Source: Alphaproteobacteria bacterium | GTDB lineage: Bacteria > Pseudomonadota > Alphaproteobacteria > UBA8366 > Aestuariispiraceae | Assembly (NCBI GenBank): GCA_030065235.1 | Contig: JASJDC010000008.1 | Span: 1 to 64,000 of the forward strand | Length of the DNA stretch: 64,000 bases | Direction: 5' to 3' | Part shown: piece by piece, positions 27,354 through 36,980 of the stretch | Position numbering within the stretch: position 1 is the first letter of the stretch | Layout of the letters: every line of letters starts with the position of its first letter | Made by a program: the position numbers and the translations under genes | The notes under the pieces: generated by a model | The model's database searches: none | What the model saw: only the letters and a program-made list of their open reading frames with translations | What the model was told of the DNA's origin: nothing

Positions 27354-28212
27354 ATTGAATGCTTCCAAGTTCGCTAGTTGGGAGCAGGCCGTACAATGGC
27401 TACGGGGTCAACCTGACCAGCGCGAGCTGGTATTGGCGGCCTACTATGACGACCCCCTGCCCGACGCCGCTGAGCGTTACCGACAAAGTGAGGAGTGGGC
27501 GGCAATTCGCCTTCTACTGCCGGAGACACGTGGGCGGGCATTGGACGTGGGTGCGGGTCGTGGCATTGCGAGCTACGCCCTCGCACACGAGGGCTACCAA
27601 GTCACAGCGCTGGAGCCGGACGCCAGCGCTTTGGTGGGCGCAGACGCCATCCGCTCGCTGGCTGTCCATAGCCGCCTGCCCATTGAGGTGACGCAAGAAT
27701 TTTCCGAAACGCTGCCCTTCCCTGATCACAGCTTTGACTTGGTGTTCGCTCGCGCTGTTTTGCATCACACCCGCGACCTGAGTGCCGCCTGTGGCGAGTT
27801 CTTCAGGGTCTTGAAGCCCGGCGGCCGGTTGCTCGCGGTTCGTGAGCACGTCATCTCGCACGCAGAGGATCTGGGGGCCTTCCTGCAAAACCATCCATTG
27901 CACCACCTTTATGGAGGGGAGCACGCCTTCCAGCTGGCGCAGTACGAAGGCGCTATTCGGGCGGCGGGCTTTCTAATGGAGCAGACGCTTGGGCCATTAG
28001 AGAGCGCCGTCAACTTCGCGCCTCGCAGCCTTAAGGCGCTGCAATTTGAAATTGCTAACCGAGTTACCCGTGGGCTATTTGGCGCCGATGCCATAGTGGC
28101 GGCTGCAATCGGTGTCCCGGCTATCTGGTCGCTGGTGCGACCAGCCCTGACGCGTCTGGACAATCGGCCCGGGCGCCTCTACTCGTTTGTCGCTAACCGC
28201 ACCCCTGAGTAG
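27334..28212 (+). CDS. Class I SAM-dependent methyltransferase
   Basis: The 292-residue protein has the Methyltransf_11 pattern: a SAM loop ALDVGAGRGIASYAL from about residue 70, an acidic loop ALEPDAS, FDLVFARAVLHHT and the post-IV block LKPGGRLL. It probably methylates a sugar or lipid intermediate of the polysaccharide. The start lies inside the end of the broken acyltransferase, and the frame is intact. An alternative Met is at 27343. Confidence 0.78.
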   Translation: MPAMSSELNASKFASWEQAVQWLRGQPDQRELVLAAYYDDPLPDAAERYRQSEEWAAIRLLLPETRGRALDVGAGRGIASYALAHEGYQVTALEPDASALVGADAIRSLAVHSRLPIEVTQEFSETLPFPDHSFDLVFARAVLHHTRDLSAACGEFFRVLKPGGRLLAVREHVISHAEDLGAFLQNHPLHHLYGGEHAFQLAQYEGAIRAAGFLMEQTLGPLESAVNFAPRSLKALQFEIANRVTRGLFGADAIVAAAIGVPAIWSLVRPALTRLDNRPGRLYSFVANRTPE

Positions 28213-28214
28213 CC

Positions 28215-29204
28215 ATGGCGCGAATTCTGATTGCCGGAGCCCATGGCTTCATTGGCAAACACCTCGCTAAGCATCTGGCGGCGGAAGGGCACGCCGTGAG
28301 CGGACTTGGACATGGCGTTTGGCCCGAGGCCGAGGCCTCCCGCTGGGGCGTGGACGACTGGGTCAACGGCGACGTACACTCCGCAAATCTTCGTTCGCTT
28401 CAAGCGCGCCACGAGCCCGAGTTGGTTTTTCACCTGGCGGGTGGATCTACTGTGGCCGCCTCGATCGCCAATCCCCGGGAGGACTTCTTCCGCACTGTGG
28501 CCAGCACGGGAGAGCTGCTCGAGTGGATCCGGCTTGACTCGCCAACTGTGCGATTAATCGCTGTATCTAGTGCTGCCGTTTATGGCTCGGGCGCCCGTGG
28601 CCCTATCGCAGAGGACACGGCCGGCATGCCATCCTCACCCTACGGTCACCATAAACGCATGATGGAGTCGCTATGCCGTTCGCATGCGGACAGTTACCGG
28701 CTTGACTTCCGCGTTACGCGGCTGTTTTCGGTGTACGGCCCAGAGCTCAAGAAGCAGCTGTTGTGGGACATATGCAGTCGTCTTACCTCTGGCGAATCGC
28801 CATTGGTGCTCGGTGGCACTGGCCAGGAGTTACGCGATTGGATTCACGTAAGCGATGTCGTGGCGGCGCTAACGCAGATCGCCTTCGACAGCGACCCGGC
28901 TTTGCGCAGTCAGGCTATCAACATCGGCACTGGCGTAGGCACATCCGTACAGACCATCGCGCTGACCGTGATCGACGCTTAGCACGAGCTCTCAAGCGAC
29001 GGCGTGAAACCGGCCTTGCGTTTCTCAGGTGAGTCGCGACAGGGGGACCCCTTTAGTCTAGTGGCCGATCCTGCACGCCTATCACGCATGGGTTTCTCAT
29101 CTAGCGTACCGCTGTCGGTCGGCGTGGGAGCATTCGTCGACTGGTTCCACCCGTTTACCGTGCAACAACATGACTCGTGTCGCTTTTACGATTATAGATC
29201 GTAA
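28215..29204 (+). pseudogene. NAD-dependent epimerase/dehydratase with in-frame TAG
   Basis: The frame codes for an extended SDR: AGAHGFIGKHLAKHL, VFHLAGGSTVAAS, the Ser/Tyr/Lys centre (SSAAVYGSG, SPYGHHK) and RDWIHVSDV. TAG at 28980-28982 (codon 256) stands where Trp is likely (IDA-stop-HELSSDG). The frame continues in phase (FSGESRQGDPFSLVADPARL, RMGF) to 29204. The 255-residue product keeps the catalytic residues but loses the C-terminal sugar-binding part, so loss of function is likely but not certain. Confidence 0.75.
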
Positions 29205-30338
29205 AACTGGACGAGCGGCTATAATTATCTGCTTAACCTGCTGCGCGTGATCACCCAGCGCCGACCTGGGGCGCTTCATCCAGTGCTGTTCTTCGGTGAC
29301 GATGTCGATCCACAGGACGCTGCCCCATTTCAATCTATTGGAGATGTCGAGATCGTCACATCGCCCCAGATGAATGGCATGCGTCGGAATGCTTCTCTGC
29401 TGCGTAGCCTTGTGCTTGGATCTGACCCGGCAACCCGACGCATGTTCAATGAACATCGCATTGACGTGGTGTTCGAAAACGCACAGTTCTATGGCTGGCG
29501 TCTCGGCATTCCCGCCATTGCCTGGTTCCCAGACCTCCAGCATCGTGAGTTGCCTCACCTGTTTCCACGTGCAGCTTGGTGGAAACGCGAGATCGGATTT
29601 CGAGCCCAGATCGCCGCAGGCCGGGCCATCATGCTCAGCAGTAACGATTCTCGAGCCGCCTGCGAACGCTACTACCCCGCAACCGCCGGGCGAACCCATG
29701 TTATAAGATTCGCTGTGCCTTCTGAGCATCGACCTAACACGGACGAGGTGCGCAGGGTGCGAGAGCTTTATGATTTGCCCGAGCGCTATTTTTATCTGCC
29801 CAGTCAGTTCTGGCGGCATAAGAATCATCTATTGGTAATCGAAGCGCTGTCTTTGCTGAAGGAGCGCTACCCTGAGATCGTCGTTGTGGCTTCGGGCAAT
29901 CAACGAGATCCGCATCAGCCAGACTACTTCCAACGGGTTCTCTCGGGCCTCGCGGCAGCTAACTTAAAGCAACAGTTCCGTCTACTGGGTCTAATCCCAT
30001 ATGAGCACATAGCGCCTGTGATGGTAGGCGGCATTGCGCTTCTGAACCCCTCGCTCTTCGAGGGTTGGAGCACCACCGTTGAAGAAGCTCGGGCTCTCAA
30101 GGTGCCGATGGTATTGTCGGATTTGCCCGTACACAAGGAACAGGCTTTGGGCATTGCTCGCTTCTTCGATCGCACAAGCGCCACCGCGCTTGCGGACGCG
30201 CTGGGCCAAGCTTGGCAACAACCGTCACCCCTTGCGGCTGGTATCGTCGCCGTACCCAAATCAAGCGCCGACCCGGTTAAGCGTTTTGCGAACGACTTCG
30301 TCGATCTTGTTCAGCACGTGGCTGGCCGGCGCCCTTAA
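29170..30338 (+). pseudogene. GT4-type glycosyltransferase with a one-base deletion near its start
   Basis: ATG 29170 begins TRVAFTIIDRKT; a one-base deletion near 29206 then shifts to the frame WTSGYNYLLNLLRVITQRRPG, which stays open to 30338. The remainder is a GT-B transferase with LPSQFWRHKNHLLVIEAL, the donor site LLNPSLFEGWSTTVEEARAL and PMVLSDLPVHKEQ. GTG 29247 could in principle restart translation and would lose only about 25 residues, including the N-terminal acceptor loop. This is the last gene of the polysaccharide locus. Confidence 0.75.
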
Positions 30339-30522
30339 GAATCCAGGTCATCCCCATAGTAGTCGTGGTCAATTGCGACAACCGTTCTGCTAGGGAAGCG
30401 GGTACCGTATGCCTTGTGGCCCCGTGGGGTCAGTTGCCAGTGCGGACATATTCCTGCACAACGCTTCTTCATGTGAGTAGTTTTCGCTTGCGAGTACCGA
30501 GTCTAGCAGACTTCTGAAAAAC

Positions 30523-30849
30523 TCACCATTTTCTAGCTTTTAGGATAGCTTCCTCGCCGTATCGGAAACGGATTTCGATTTCGAGGGTTCGGTCGTCGCT
30601 GATTTCTGCGGAACCGTCACCTGAGACTTCATCCATTTCATCCAAGCCGTCCCAGGTGAAGAAGATGATACTGGGGCTATATTCGCATTCCATGCCTCCG
30701 GTGACGCATCCGAATGCGAAATCGCCGTATCCTTGGTCGCCGAAAGCGATATAAGCCGGTTCAACGAGGTCAAGGTAGCGGCGATCCCAAAGGTCGGCCT
30801 CAGTGATGCGCCATTTTCCAATGACGGCATTGTTCACGCCGTTCTTCAT
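30523..30849 (-). CDS. Conserved hypothetical protein, 108 residues
   Basis: The small acidic protein reads IGKWRITEADLWDRRYLDL and later FTWDGLDEMDEVSGDGSAEI. I recall this type as a widespread uncharacterised bacterial protein, often near mobile DNA. It has no signal peptide or membrane segment. It lies alone between the polysaccharide locus and an IS256 scrap. Confidence 0.7.
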   Translation of the reverse strand: MKNGVNNAVIGKWRITEADLWDRRYLDLVEPAYIAFGDQGYGDFAFGCVTGGMECEYSPSIIFFTWDGLDEMDEVSGDGSAEISDDRTLEIEIRFRYGEEAILKARKW

Positions 30850-30983
30850 GTGGAGACCGCCAACAGCTTGGGCAAACGGACCAGTTTATAGGCCGCTACC
30901 GCCAGGGTGAAGGAAGCGGCGACCCGGGACTATCCAGAATTCTGTGCCTGGGGCCATGATGACGAAAGAAGGTGGATCATCGC

Positions 30984-31110
30984 ATGGCCATCTCAAAGCA
31001 GGTATTTGATGAGTTGCTGGGCGACCGTGATCCGAACGCGGGTTTTTCCAAGGACGGATTACTCGGCGATCTGAACAAGGCGCTGGCGGAACGGATTCTG
31101 AACAGCTTGA
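30984..31110 (+). pseudogene. IS256-family transposase N-terminal fragment
   Basis: ATG 30984 opens AISKQVFDELLGDRDPN, then DGLLGDLNKALAERILN, the start of an IS256-type Mutator transposase. Family similarity ends after about 42 residues, where unrelated sequence begins. Confidence 0.6.
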
Positions 31111-31179
31111 GGCGCGCGGTGTCGCGATTCGTGGGCTCTCCCCTGTCTGTCGCAAAGCGATTCCTTTGGAAGCCATTCT

Positions 31180-32076
31180 TCAGCGGCTAGGGTCGAGTGT
31201 TTCGTCGTCGTCGCGCACAACGTCGGGCACGCCGAGGCGGTCGATGAGGCGGTTGGTTTCCCGCTGTACGAGGGCCAGGTTGCTGTCGCGCACGGTCGGC
31301 AGGAGCGCGCGCGCCTTGCGCGTGTCGGCATAGTCGAGACGCGCCGTGATCAATTCTTCCCTTAATCCGCCTTGCGCGAGCACGCGACCGAATGGGTCCA
31401 GGATCCGCGAACCGCCCCAGAAGTCCAGATCGCCTTCGCGCCCGACGCGGTTCGTCATAACCACAGGCGCGCCGTACATCATGGCGTAGAACTGGATCGT
31501 TGTGGCCCAGGAAAGCGGATTGTCGAACTCCTCGCCCACCGCCTCGCGTCCGCTCGATATGGGCGCCGTCAGGAGCGTGGCGCCATGCAGGAAGGCGAGA
31601 TGCGCCAGCGCCGGGTTGTAGAGATCGGCGCAAATCAGAAGGCCCAAGACCCAATCCTCGGTGATGAGGTGCGTGTCCACGAACCGACCGTGGGCGTAGT
31701 ATTTGGTCTCGATCAGACGTCCGTAAGAGGGCAGGTTGATCTTGCGGTGGATATAGCGCAGCCGGCCGTTTTGATAGGCGGCGGCGGCGTTGTAGAACTG
31801 CGCGCCGCGCGCTTCCTCGACGAACCCGACGATGATTTCCATGTCGCCCGCCGCGCGGCTGAGTTCGATCAGTCGCGGATCGTCGCGCGTCATAACGATG
31901 TTGAGTAGCGCTTCGGCCCCATAGTGGCCCACCAGCGACAGTTCCGGAAAAACGAGCAACTCAACGCCCAACGCCGCCGCACGATCCACATATTCGTAGT
32001 GCTTGGCGAAATTGGCCTTGAGATCGCTGGTCTCGGAAGAGATTTGCGCCGCGCCGACGGTGAGAAACCGGTTCAT
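31180..32076 (-). CDS. Carbon-nitrogen hydrolase (nitrilase superfamily)
   Basis: The 298-residue protein has the Glu-Lys-Cys triad in its usual contexts: the Glu in VFPELSLVGH near residue 44, the Lys in HRKINLP near residue 114 and the Cys in LLICADLYNP near residue 148. Members hydrolyse amides, nitriles or carbamoyl groups, or supply ammonia to a partner domain. It starts 22 bases after the asparagine-synthetase-like gene with a GGGAGAG ribosome-binding site, so the two are probably one operon. The pairing suggests an amide-forming or amide-exchanging pathway; the substrate is unknown. Confidence 0.82.
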   Translation of the reverse strand: MNRFLTVGAAQISSETSDLKANFAKHYEYVDRAAALGVELLVFPELSLVGHYGAEALLNIVMTRDDPRLIELSRAAGDMEIIVGFVEEARGAQFYNAAAAYQNGRLRYIHRKINLPSYGRLIETKYYAHGRFVDTHLITEDWVLGLLICADLYNPALAHLAFLHGATLLTAPISSGREAVGEEFDNPLSWATTIQFYAMMYGAPVVMTNRVGREGDLDFWGGSRILDPFGRVLAQGGLREELITARLDYADTRKARALLPTVRDSNLALVQRETNRLIDRLGVPDVVRDDDETLDPSR

Positions 32077-32098
32077 GAAAACTCTCCCGCCTGCGGGA

Positions 32099-33622
32099 TC
32101 ATAAGGCTACGCGCTCGTCAATCCAGCTTCCGGCATTCTCGAGGATGCGTTCGGCGTCTACGAACCGGTCGCGCAGGATTCGCTCATAGAGCGCGGCTTC
32201 CGCGTCCCGGCTGACGGGGGCGTCGGAGCCCTGCAACGTGCGCAACGCCGCTTGCAGCGCCTCTACCGTACCAGACCCTTCGTCGAATTGCGCCTTCTTC
32301 CGCCACACGAGGTCGTTCGGCAAAAGATCGGCGCAGGCCTTGCGCAGGATCCACTTCTCGGTGGTCGGTCCGGTCGACTCCACAGCCGCGGGATCGGTTC
32401 GACGCAGCTTCAGTTCCGCAGGTATGGATTGGGCGAAGTCGATCAGCTCTCGATCGAGGAAGGGTGTCCGCGCCTCCAGGCTCTCGGACATGGTGATCCG
32501 GTCGACGCGCTGCAGGTTGATGTTGTGCATCGTGCCAAGCGAGCGCGTCAGTTCATCCGCCAGTGCGCGTGGATCGTCCACATAGTCGTGGTGATAGGCG
32601 TAGCCGGCGAAGAGCTCGTCGGCGCCTTCTCCGGTTAGAACAGCCTTGACGTCGGCGCGCGCGAGCCGGGCGGCGAAAAGCGTCGGAATGGCGCTGCGCA
32701 CGAGATCCACATCTGCTGACTCCAGGTGGTAGATGACATGCGGCAGCGCTTCGGCGAGAGCTTTGGCGGTGAAGACGTGCTCTCGATGGTTTGAGCCGAT
32801 ATGCTCGGCGACGGCGCGCGCCGCCGCGAGATCGGGCGCGCCTTCGAGGCCCACGGCGAAGGTCTTAAGCGGGCCGCGTCCGGTATCCTGGCGCACCTTC
32901 TGCGCAATGGCGGCGATGATGGAACTGTCGAGCCCGCCCGAGAGGAACGAGCCCACCTCGACATCGGCCACCATCCATTTCGCCACGGCCTCTTCAAGGA
33001 CCAGCCGCAACTCTTTGGCGGTATGCTCAATGTCGAGCCCCTCCTCGGCTTCGGCAGCGCCATGGGGCGTCCGGTACCACTGACGCCAGCCGTCTCGTGT
33101 GTCGTAAAGGCCGCCGGGCGGGACGAACTCGACCGATTCCACGGGGACGCCATCGAAGGCTTTCAGTTCGGAGGCGAACGCGACGCCTTCGCCCAGCCGC
33201 GCCATATAGAGCGGCTTGATCCCCAGCGGGTCGCGCGCGGCGATGATCCGGTCGCGCGTCGCGAGCACGAAGGCGAACATGCCGTCGAGCCGGCTGATCC
33301 AGCGGCTCGCGCCAGACCGAAAAAGATGCAGAATCGTCTCGCTATCGCTGGCGGTCTCGAACGCGCTTTCGCCCAGGATCGCTCGCAGATCCTCGTGATT
33401 GTAGATCTCGCCGTTGACCACCAGAAGGTCGTCCGTCTGATGAATCGGCTGCGCACCGTCTTCCGTGCCGATGATCGATAGCCGGCAGTGGGCCATGACC
33501 ACCGGCGAGTCGGGCAGCCGCGCCACCGCAAGCGCATCGGGACCCCGATGAGAAATCTGCCGGATCATGCGCCCGGCAAGATCCTCGCTACCCACACGCC
33601 AAAGACAGACAAACCCGCACAT
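32099..33622 (-). CDS. Asparagine synthetase B-like glutamine-dependent amidotransferase
   Basis: The open frame starts at 33724, but class II amidotransferases need Cys as residue 2, so ATG 33622 (MCGFVCLWR) is the start, giving 507 residues. The N-terminal glutaminase half has SHRGPDAL and NGEIYNHEDLR. The synthetase half has the PP-loop SFLSGGLDSSIIAA and LTGEGADELFAGYAYH. It would make an acyl-adenylate and amidate it with ammonia from glutamine. The protein is close to AsnB in length, but the hydrolase neighbour hints that asparagine may not be the product. Confidence 0.82.
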   Translation of the reverse strand: MCGFVCLWRVGSEDLAGRMIRQISHRGPDALAVARLPDSPVVMAHCRLSIIGTEDGAQPIHQTDDLLVVNGEIYNHEDLRAILGESAFETASDSETILHLFRSGASRWISRLDGMFAFVLATRDRIIAARDPLGIKPLYMARLGEGVAFASELKAFDGVPVESVEFVPPGGLYDTRDGWRQWYRTPHGAAEAEEGLDIEHTAKELRLVLEEAVAKWMVADVEVGSFLSGGLDSSIIAAIAQKVRQDTGRGPLKTFAVGLEGAPDLAAARAVAEHIGSNHREHVFTAKALAEALPHVIYHLESADVDLVRSAIPTLFAARLARADVKAVLTGEGADELFAGYAYHHDYVDDPRALADELTRSLGTMHNINLQRVDRITMSESLEARTPFLDRELIDFAQSIPAELKLRRTDPAAVESTGPTTEKWILRKACADLLPNDLVWRKKAQFDEGSGTVEALQAALRTLQGSDAPVSRDAEAALYERILRDRFVDAERILENAGSWIDERVAL

Positions 33623-34058
33623 TTGAGCATCCTTTCCAACCGCGCGCCCCGACAGGCCCACTATCAGCGACCCTGCGCCCATATTGCCGCTTCGAAGCGT
33701 CGGCTTTTGGCTCGAAGCGGGCAAATGCGTGGGTCGTCTCGGACGGTCGACGACGCCTATAGACGGCCCTCTCGCAAGACTCTGCCGACTGCCTGCTCCT
33801 AAAGGACGCGCCGGCTTGGCTACGCGTCCTGAGAGCCCAGCGCAGCCCTTCCGTTCACGGGAGCCAAGGGTTAATCCAAAGATTATTGATTATCAATGAT
33901 TTAGTGCGGTGGGCGCTGTGCGGAGGCCGAGGCGGACATGCGCTACAGTTCATATCCTGAAAACCGTGGGTTCATCTCCTGCCCCGCAACCAGAATATAT
34001 ACACGACATCACGCGCTTACGAAGAAAGAGCGCCTCATACATGGTGGGCTGTTGCTGT
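33623..34058. other. Intergenic region upstream of the asnB-like gene
   Basis: No gene is visible. It contains a hairpin (AGGACGCG...CGCGTCCT, about 33804-33829) and an AT-rich stretch at about 33870-33905 that could hold the leftward promoter of the asnB-like gene. The SorC-type gene ends at its right border. Confidence 0.45.
33885..33897. promoter_or_regulatory. 13-base palindrome ATTGAT-T-ATCAAT
   Basis: A perfect 6-bp inverted repeat with one central base lies in AT-rich DNA about 265 bases upstream of the asnB-like start. It could be an operator; no regulator can be assigned. Confidence 0.3.
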
Positions 34059-35030
34059 TCAGGCGGCCGGAGCTAGCAATCCTTCTGCGGTCATCGAATC
34101 GGTCACGAGCGTTGTGACTTTACCTCTCTTCAAGACCGCTCGGACCGCGGCGACCTTCGCCGCGCCGCCTGCGCATAAGATGCGGCATGGAATATCGTCG
34201 ATGTCTTCGGGGCCGATGCCGATGCAGCGTGTGTTCATTTCATGCTCCAGCGGCGCGCCCGTCGGGCCGATGAAGCGACCCAAGAAATTACCGATGGCGC
34301 CCGCTTCCACGACCCGGCGGTAGGCGTCATCAGAGAGGATTGTCGCCGCGCGGATGCTGCTCATGCCGGCGCCGCCGATGCTCAAGAGCGCGATATCCGC
34401 CGACTTTGCCATTTGCATCGCCTTTTGGGCGGCGGGCTGGGCGTTGATGGCGTCCTTGGCTGCAATTGAATCGCACAACATCGGACCCGGCAGATAAAAG
34501 CATTCAGCGCCAAGCCGCTCGGCCAGCACGGAGGCGGCCTCGAACCTGTCCTGGCTCGAGCGTGTAGCGAGCGAGCCGATCATTGAGACGACCGACAGGT
34601 TCCGCGCGGCGCTTGGGTCGATCGACTGCGCCAATCTGTGCAATGTCTCACCCCAGGAGGTTGCGACCGTGGCGCCGTCAAACAGCATGCTGGCGGCGAC
34701 ATTGGCCGCATAGCGCCCAATAATCTCGGAAAGCGAGATGTCGGGGACGGATTCTGAGGGGCAGACAAAGGCGGATTCGAGCCCGAAACGCTCCACGAGC
34801 CGGCTCTCCTGGTTGAGACGTTCGTGGAAGGGAACGTCTATCTCGATGCGCACCATGCCCTGCGCGCGCGCCTGCGCCAGTATGCGATTGACCTTGAAAC
34901 GCGTAACGCTGACCCGGTCGGCGATCTCGCTCTGTGTTAGGCCGAGGACGTAGTAGAGGTGCGCGACGCGCGCCATCGTCTCGTCTGCCGCCGTGACGCG
35001 CGGAATACTGCGGTTCCGAGCCAAGTTCAT
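34059..35030 (-). CDS. SorC/DeoR-type sugar-responsive transcriptional regulator
   Basis: The product has an N-terminal helix-turn-helix (VAHLYYVLGLTQSEIADRVS, then VTRFKVNRIL) and a SorC effector domain of about 250 residues (ATSWGETLHRLAQ, LSIGGAGMSSI, CAGGAAKVAAVRAVL). SorC proteins bind phosphorylated sugars or polyols and usually repress a divergent catabolic operon. ATG 35030 gives 323 residues; an upstream ATG at 35102 overlaps a likely operator and is less plausible. The divergent transporter/kinase operon is the expected target. Confidence 0.83.
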   Translation of the reverse strand: MNLARNRSIPRVTAADETMARVAHLYYVLGLTQSEIADRVSVTRFKVNRILAQARAQGMVRIEIDVPFHERLNQESRLVERFGLESAFVCPSESVPDISLSEIIGRYAANVAASMLFDGATVATSWGETLHRLAQSIDPSAARNLSVVSMIGSLATRSSQDRFEAASVLAERLGAECFYLPGPMLCDSIAAKDAINAQPAAQKAMQMAKSADIALLSIGGAGMSSIRAATILSDDAYRRVVEAGAIGNFLGRFIGPTGAPLEHEMNTRCIGIGPEDIDDIPCRILCAGGAAKVAAVRAVLKRGKVTTLVTDSMTAEGLLAPAA

Positions 35031-35095
35031 GCACGAGCCCTGCGAGTCTGCCGTTCGGCCGGATCGGTATAGGCCCAATCCGAAGTCCGCACTTA

Positions 35096-35123
35096 TGTGC
35101 AATGTCTAAAAATTTGTTGCACA
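35096..35123. promoter_or_regulatory. Inverted repeat TGTGCAA-N14-TTGCACA, likely SorC operator
   Basis: A perfect 7-bp inverted repeat lies between the divergent SorC gene and the permease gene, where an operator is expected. It overlaps the furthest upstream possible start of the permease gene, supporting the downstream TTG start. Confidence 0.5.
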
Positions 35124-35188
35124 GATGTGGTCCTGCTGCAATAAATTTGGAAAGAGCGCGACCAGATAACTGGGCGGGAGGGAAGCTG

Positions 35189-36064
35189 TTGAAGCTCGGC
35201 GTTTTGTCGGCCGATCGTCCATTGGTATGGATGCTTCCCCTGATCGCCATGCTTGTGGCGTTCACCATCATTCCGCTTTTCTACAATATTTGGCTGAGTT
35301 TCCACGAATATGCGCCGTTCAAGCGACGTCTCGAATTTGTCGGCTGGGAGAACTGGCGACTGCTCTTCTCAGACGTTCGGATGTGGGAAGCGCTGTGGAC
35401 GACCATGTTTTATTTCGGCGTCGTCCTGACGGTCGAACTGGTTCTCGGTATGGCGATCGCGCTTCTTCTGGACGCTGAGGAGTTTGGGTTCGGCGTGCTG
35501 CGAACGGTGCTCACCATGACGTTGGTGGTGCCGCCGGCCATTGTCGGCATGATGTTTCTGCTGATCGAAGACCCTGAATTCGGGGTTCTGACCTTCGTGC
35601 TGGATTCCCTGGGCATCCTCGACAAATCGACGCCGATTCTGGCGACGGGCTCGACCGCGCTGTGGGGCGTCATGCTGGCGGACATCTGGCAGTGGACGCC
35701 GTTCATGGTGCTGATCTTTCTCGCCGGTCTGCGTTCTCTGCCGCCGGAGCCCTACGAAGCCGCGATGTTGGACGGAGCTTCACCGGTCATGACGTTCCGG
35801 CGCATCACACTGCCCTTGATGAGCAAGGTCATCGCAGTCGCCGTTCTGATCCGCGGCATCGACGTGTTTCGCATGTTCGACTACGTTTTCGTCATGACCA
35901 GCGGCGGTCCGGGCACGTCGACCTACACCCTGTCGCTCTATTCCTGGCAGCAGACCTTCAGCTTCATCAAATGGGGGTATGGCGCGACGCTCTCACTGTT
36001 CACGCTTGTGATCATTCTCGTCATCGCCAATCTCTTCATCTGGCTCGCGAAGGTCCGCTGGTAA
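35189..36064 (+). CDS. ABC transporter permease, MalF/UgpA type
   Basis: TTG 35189, after a GGGAGGGAAG site, gives 291 residues. The longer ATG 35102 start would place the operator inside the gene. The protein has six membrane segments and the inner-membrane EAA loop (YEAAMLDGASPVMTFRRITLP), which docks on the ATPase. It ends with LSLYSWQQTFSFIKWGYG, typical of sugar or glycerol-phosphate permeases. It forms the import channel with the next gene, whose start overlaps its stop (TAATG). Confidence 0.87.
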   Translation: MKLGVLSADRPLVWMLPLIAMLVAFTIIPLFYNIWLSFHEYAPFKRRLEFVGWENWRLLFSDVRMWEALWTTMFYFGVVLTVELVLGMAIALLLDAEEFGFGVLRTVLTMTLVVPPAIVGMMFLLIEDPEFGVLTFVLDSLGILDKSTPILATGSTALWGVMLADIWQWTPFMVLIFLAGLRSLPPEPYEAAMLDGASPVMTFRRITLPLMSKVIAVAVLIRGIDVFRMFDYVFVMTSGGPGTSTYTLSLYSWQQTFSFIKWGYGATLSLFTLVIILVIANLFIWLAKVRW

Positions 36065-36948
36065 TGATCGTTCAATCCAGATCATCACGCATCATTCGCA
36101 CCGTCGTTGGGTGGACCGTCGTCGCGATCTTCGCCTTTCCGCTCTATTACTGGCTGACGGTGGCCTTCAAGGAAGGCAATGAGATTTTTAACTGGCCGCC
36201 GAAGGTTTGGTCATTTTCGCCAACTGTGAAGAACTTCGAAGAAGTGTTTGGCATCTCGCTCGGCTTCGACTTCGGAACCAAGCAAGAGGTTCTGCCGGGC
36301 GGCGGAGATTTCCGTATGGGCCCGCGATTGTGGGACTCCATCGTCATCGCGGTCTTCTCGACGGCTCTGGCCGTTTCCATCGCTACGCTCGCCGGATATG
36401 CGCTCAGCCGCATGAATTTCCGCGGGCGTCACCATTTCGTGGCCTGGGTGCTGTCCACAAGGATGATGCCGCCGGTCGCCGTCGCGATCCCAGTCTTCTT
36501 TATCTACAAAGACATCGCCTTGCTCGACACATATACAGGCGTGATCCTCATCCACGCCCTGATGAACTTGCCCTTGGCGGTTCTGCTGATGAAAAGCTTT
36601 TTTGACGATATTCCGAAAGAGATCGATGAAAGCGCGTTGGTCGATGGGGCCTCGCGCTGGCTTATTTTCCGGCGCATCGTTCTGCCGATGGTCAAGGGCG
36701 GCATGTCGGCGACCGCCGTGCTGTGCTTCATCTTCTCTTGGACGGAGTTCCTCTTCGTGCTGACATTGACGCAGACCGGTCTGAAGACCGTTCCCGTCGT
36801 GTCCTCGACATTCGTCACATCAACCGGCACGGCCTGGGGCAACATGGCCGCCCTTGGCGCCGCCGCCATGATTCCGGCCTTCATATTCATTATGCTGGTC
36901 CAGAAGCACCTTGTCCGAGGTCTGACGCTCGGCTCGGTGAAACAGTGA
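36064..36948 (+). CDS. ABC transporter permease, MalG/UgpE type
   Basis: The 294-residue protein has six membrane segments and the EAA loop DESALVDGASRWLIFRRIVLP. The end (MLVQKHLVRGLTLGSVK) is typical of MalG-type subunits. A somewhat long periplasmic loop follows the first helix. It pairs with the upstream permease; both are driven by the ATPase at 39263-40333. Confidence 0.88.
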   Translation: MIVQSRSSRIIRTVVGWTVVAIFAFPLYYWLTVAFKEGNEIFNWPPKVWSFSPTVKNFEEVFGISLGFDFGTKQEVLPGGGDFRMGPRLWDSIVIAVFSTALAVSIATLAGYALSRMNFRGRHHFVAWVLSTRMMPPVAVAIPVFFIYKDIALLDTYTGVILIHALMNLPLAVLLMKSFFDDIPKEIDESALVDGASRWLIFRRIVLPMVKGGMSATAVLCFIFSWTEFLFVLTLTQTGLKTVPVVSSTFVTSTGTAWGNMAALGAAAMIPAFIFIMLVQKHLVRGLTLGSVKQ

Positions 36949-36980
36949 ACTATGCAACCTTGTCAGAAAGGGAGGACGTT

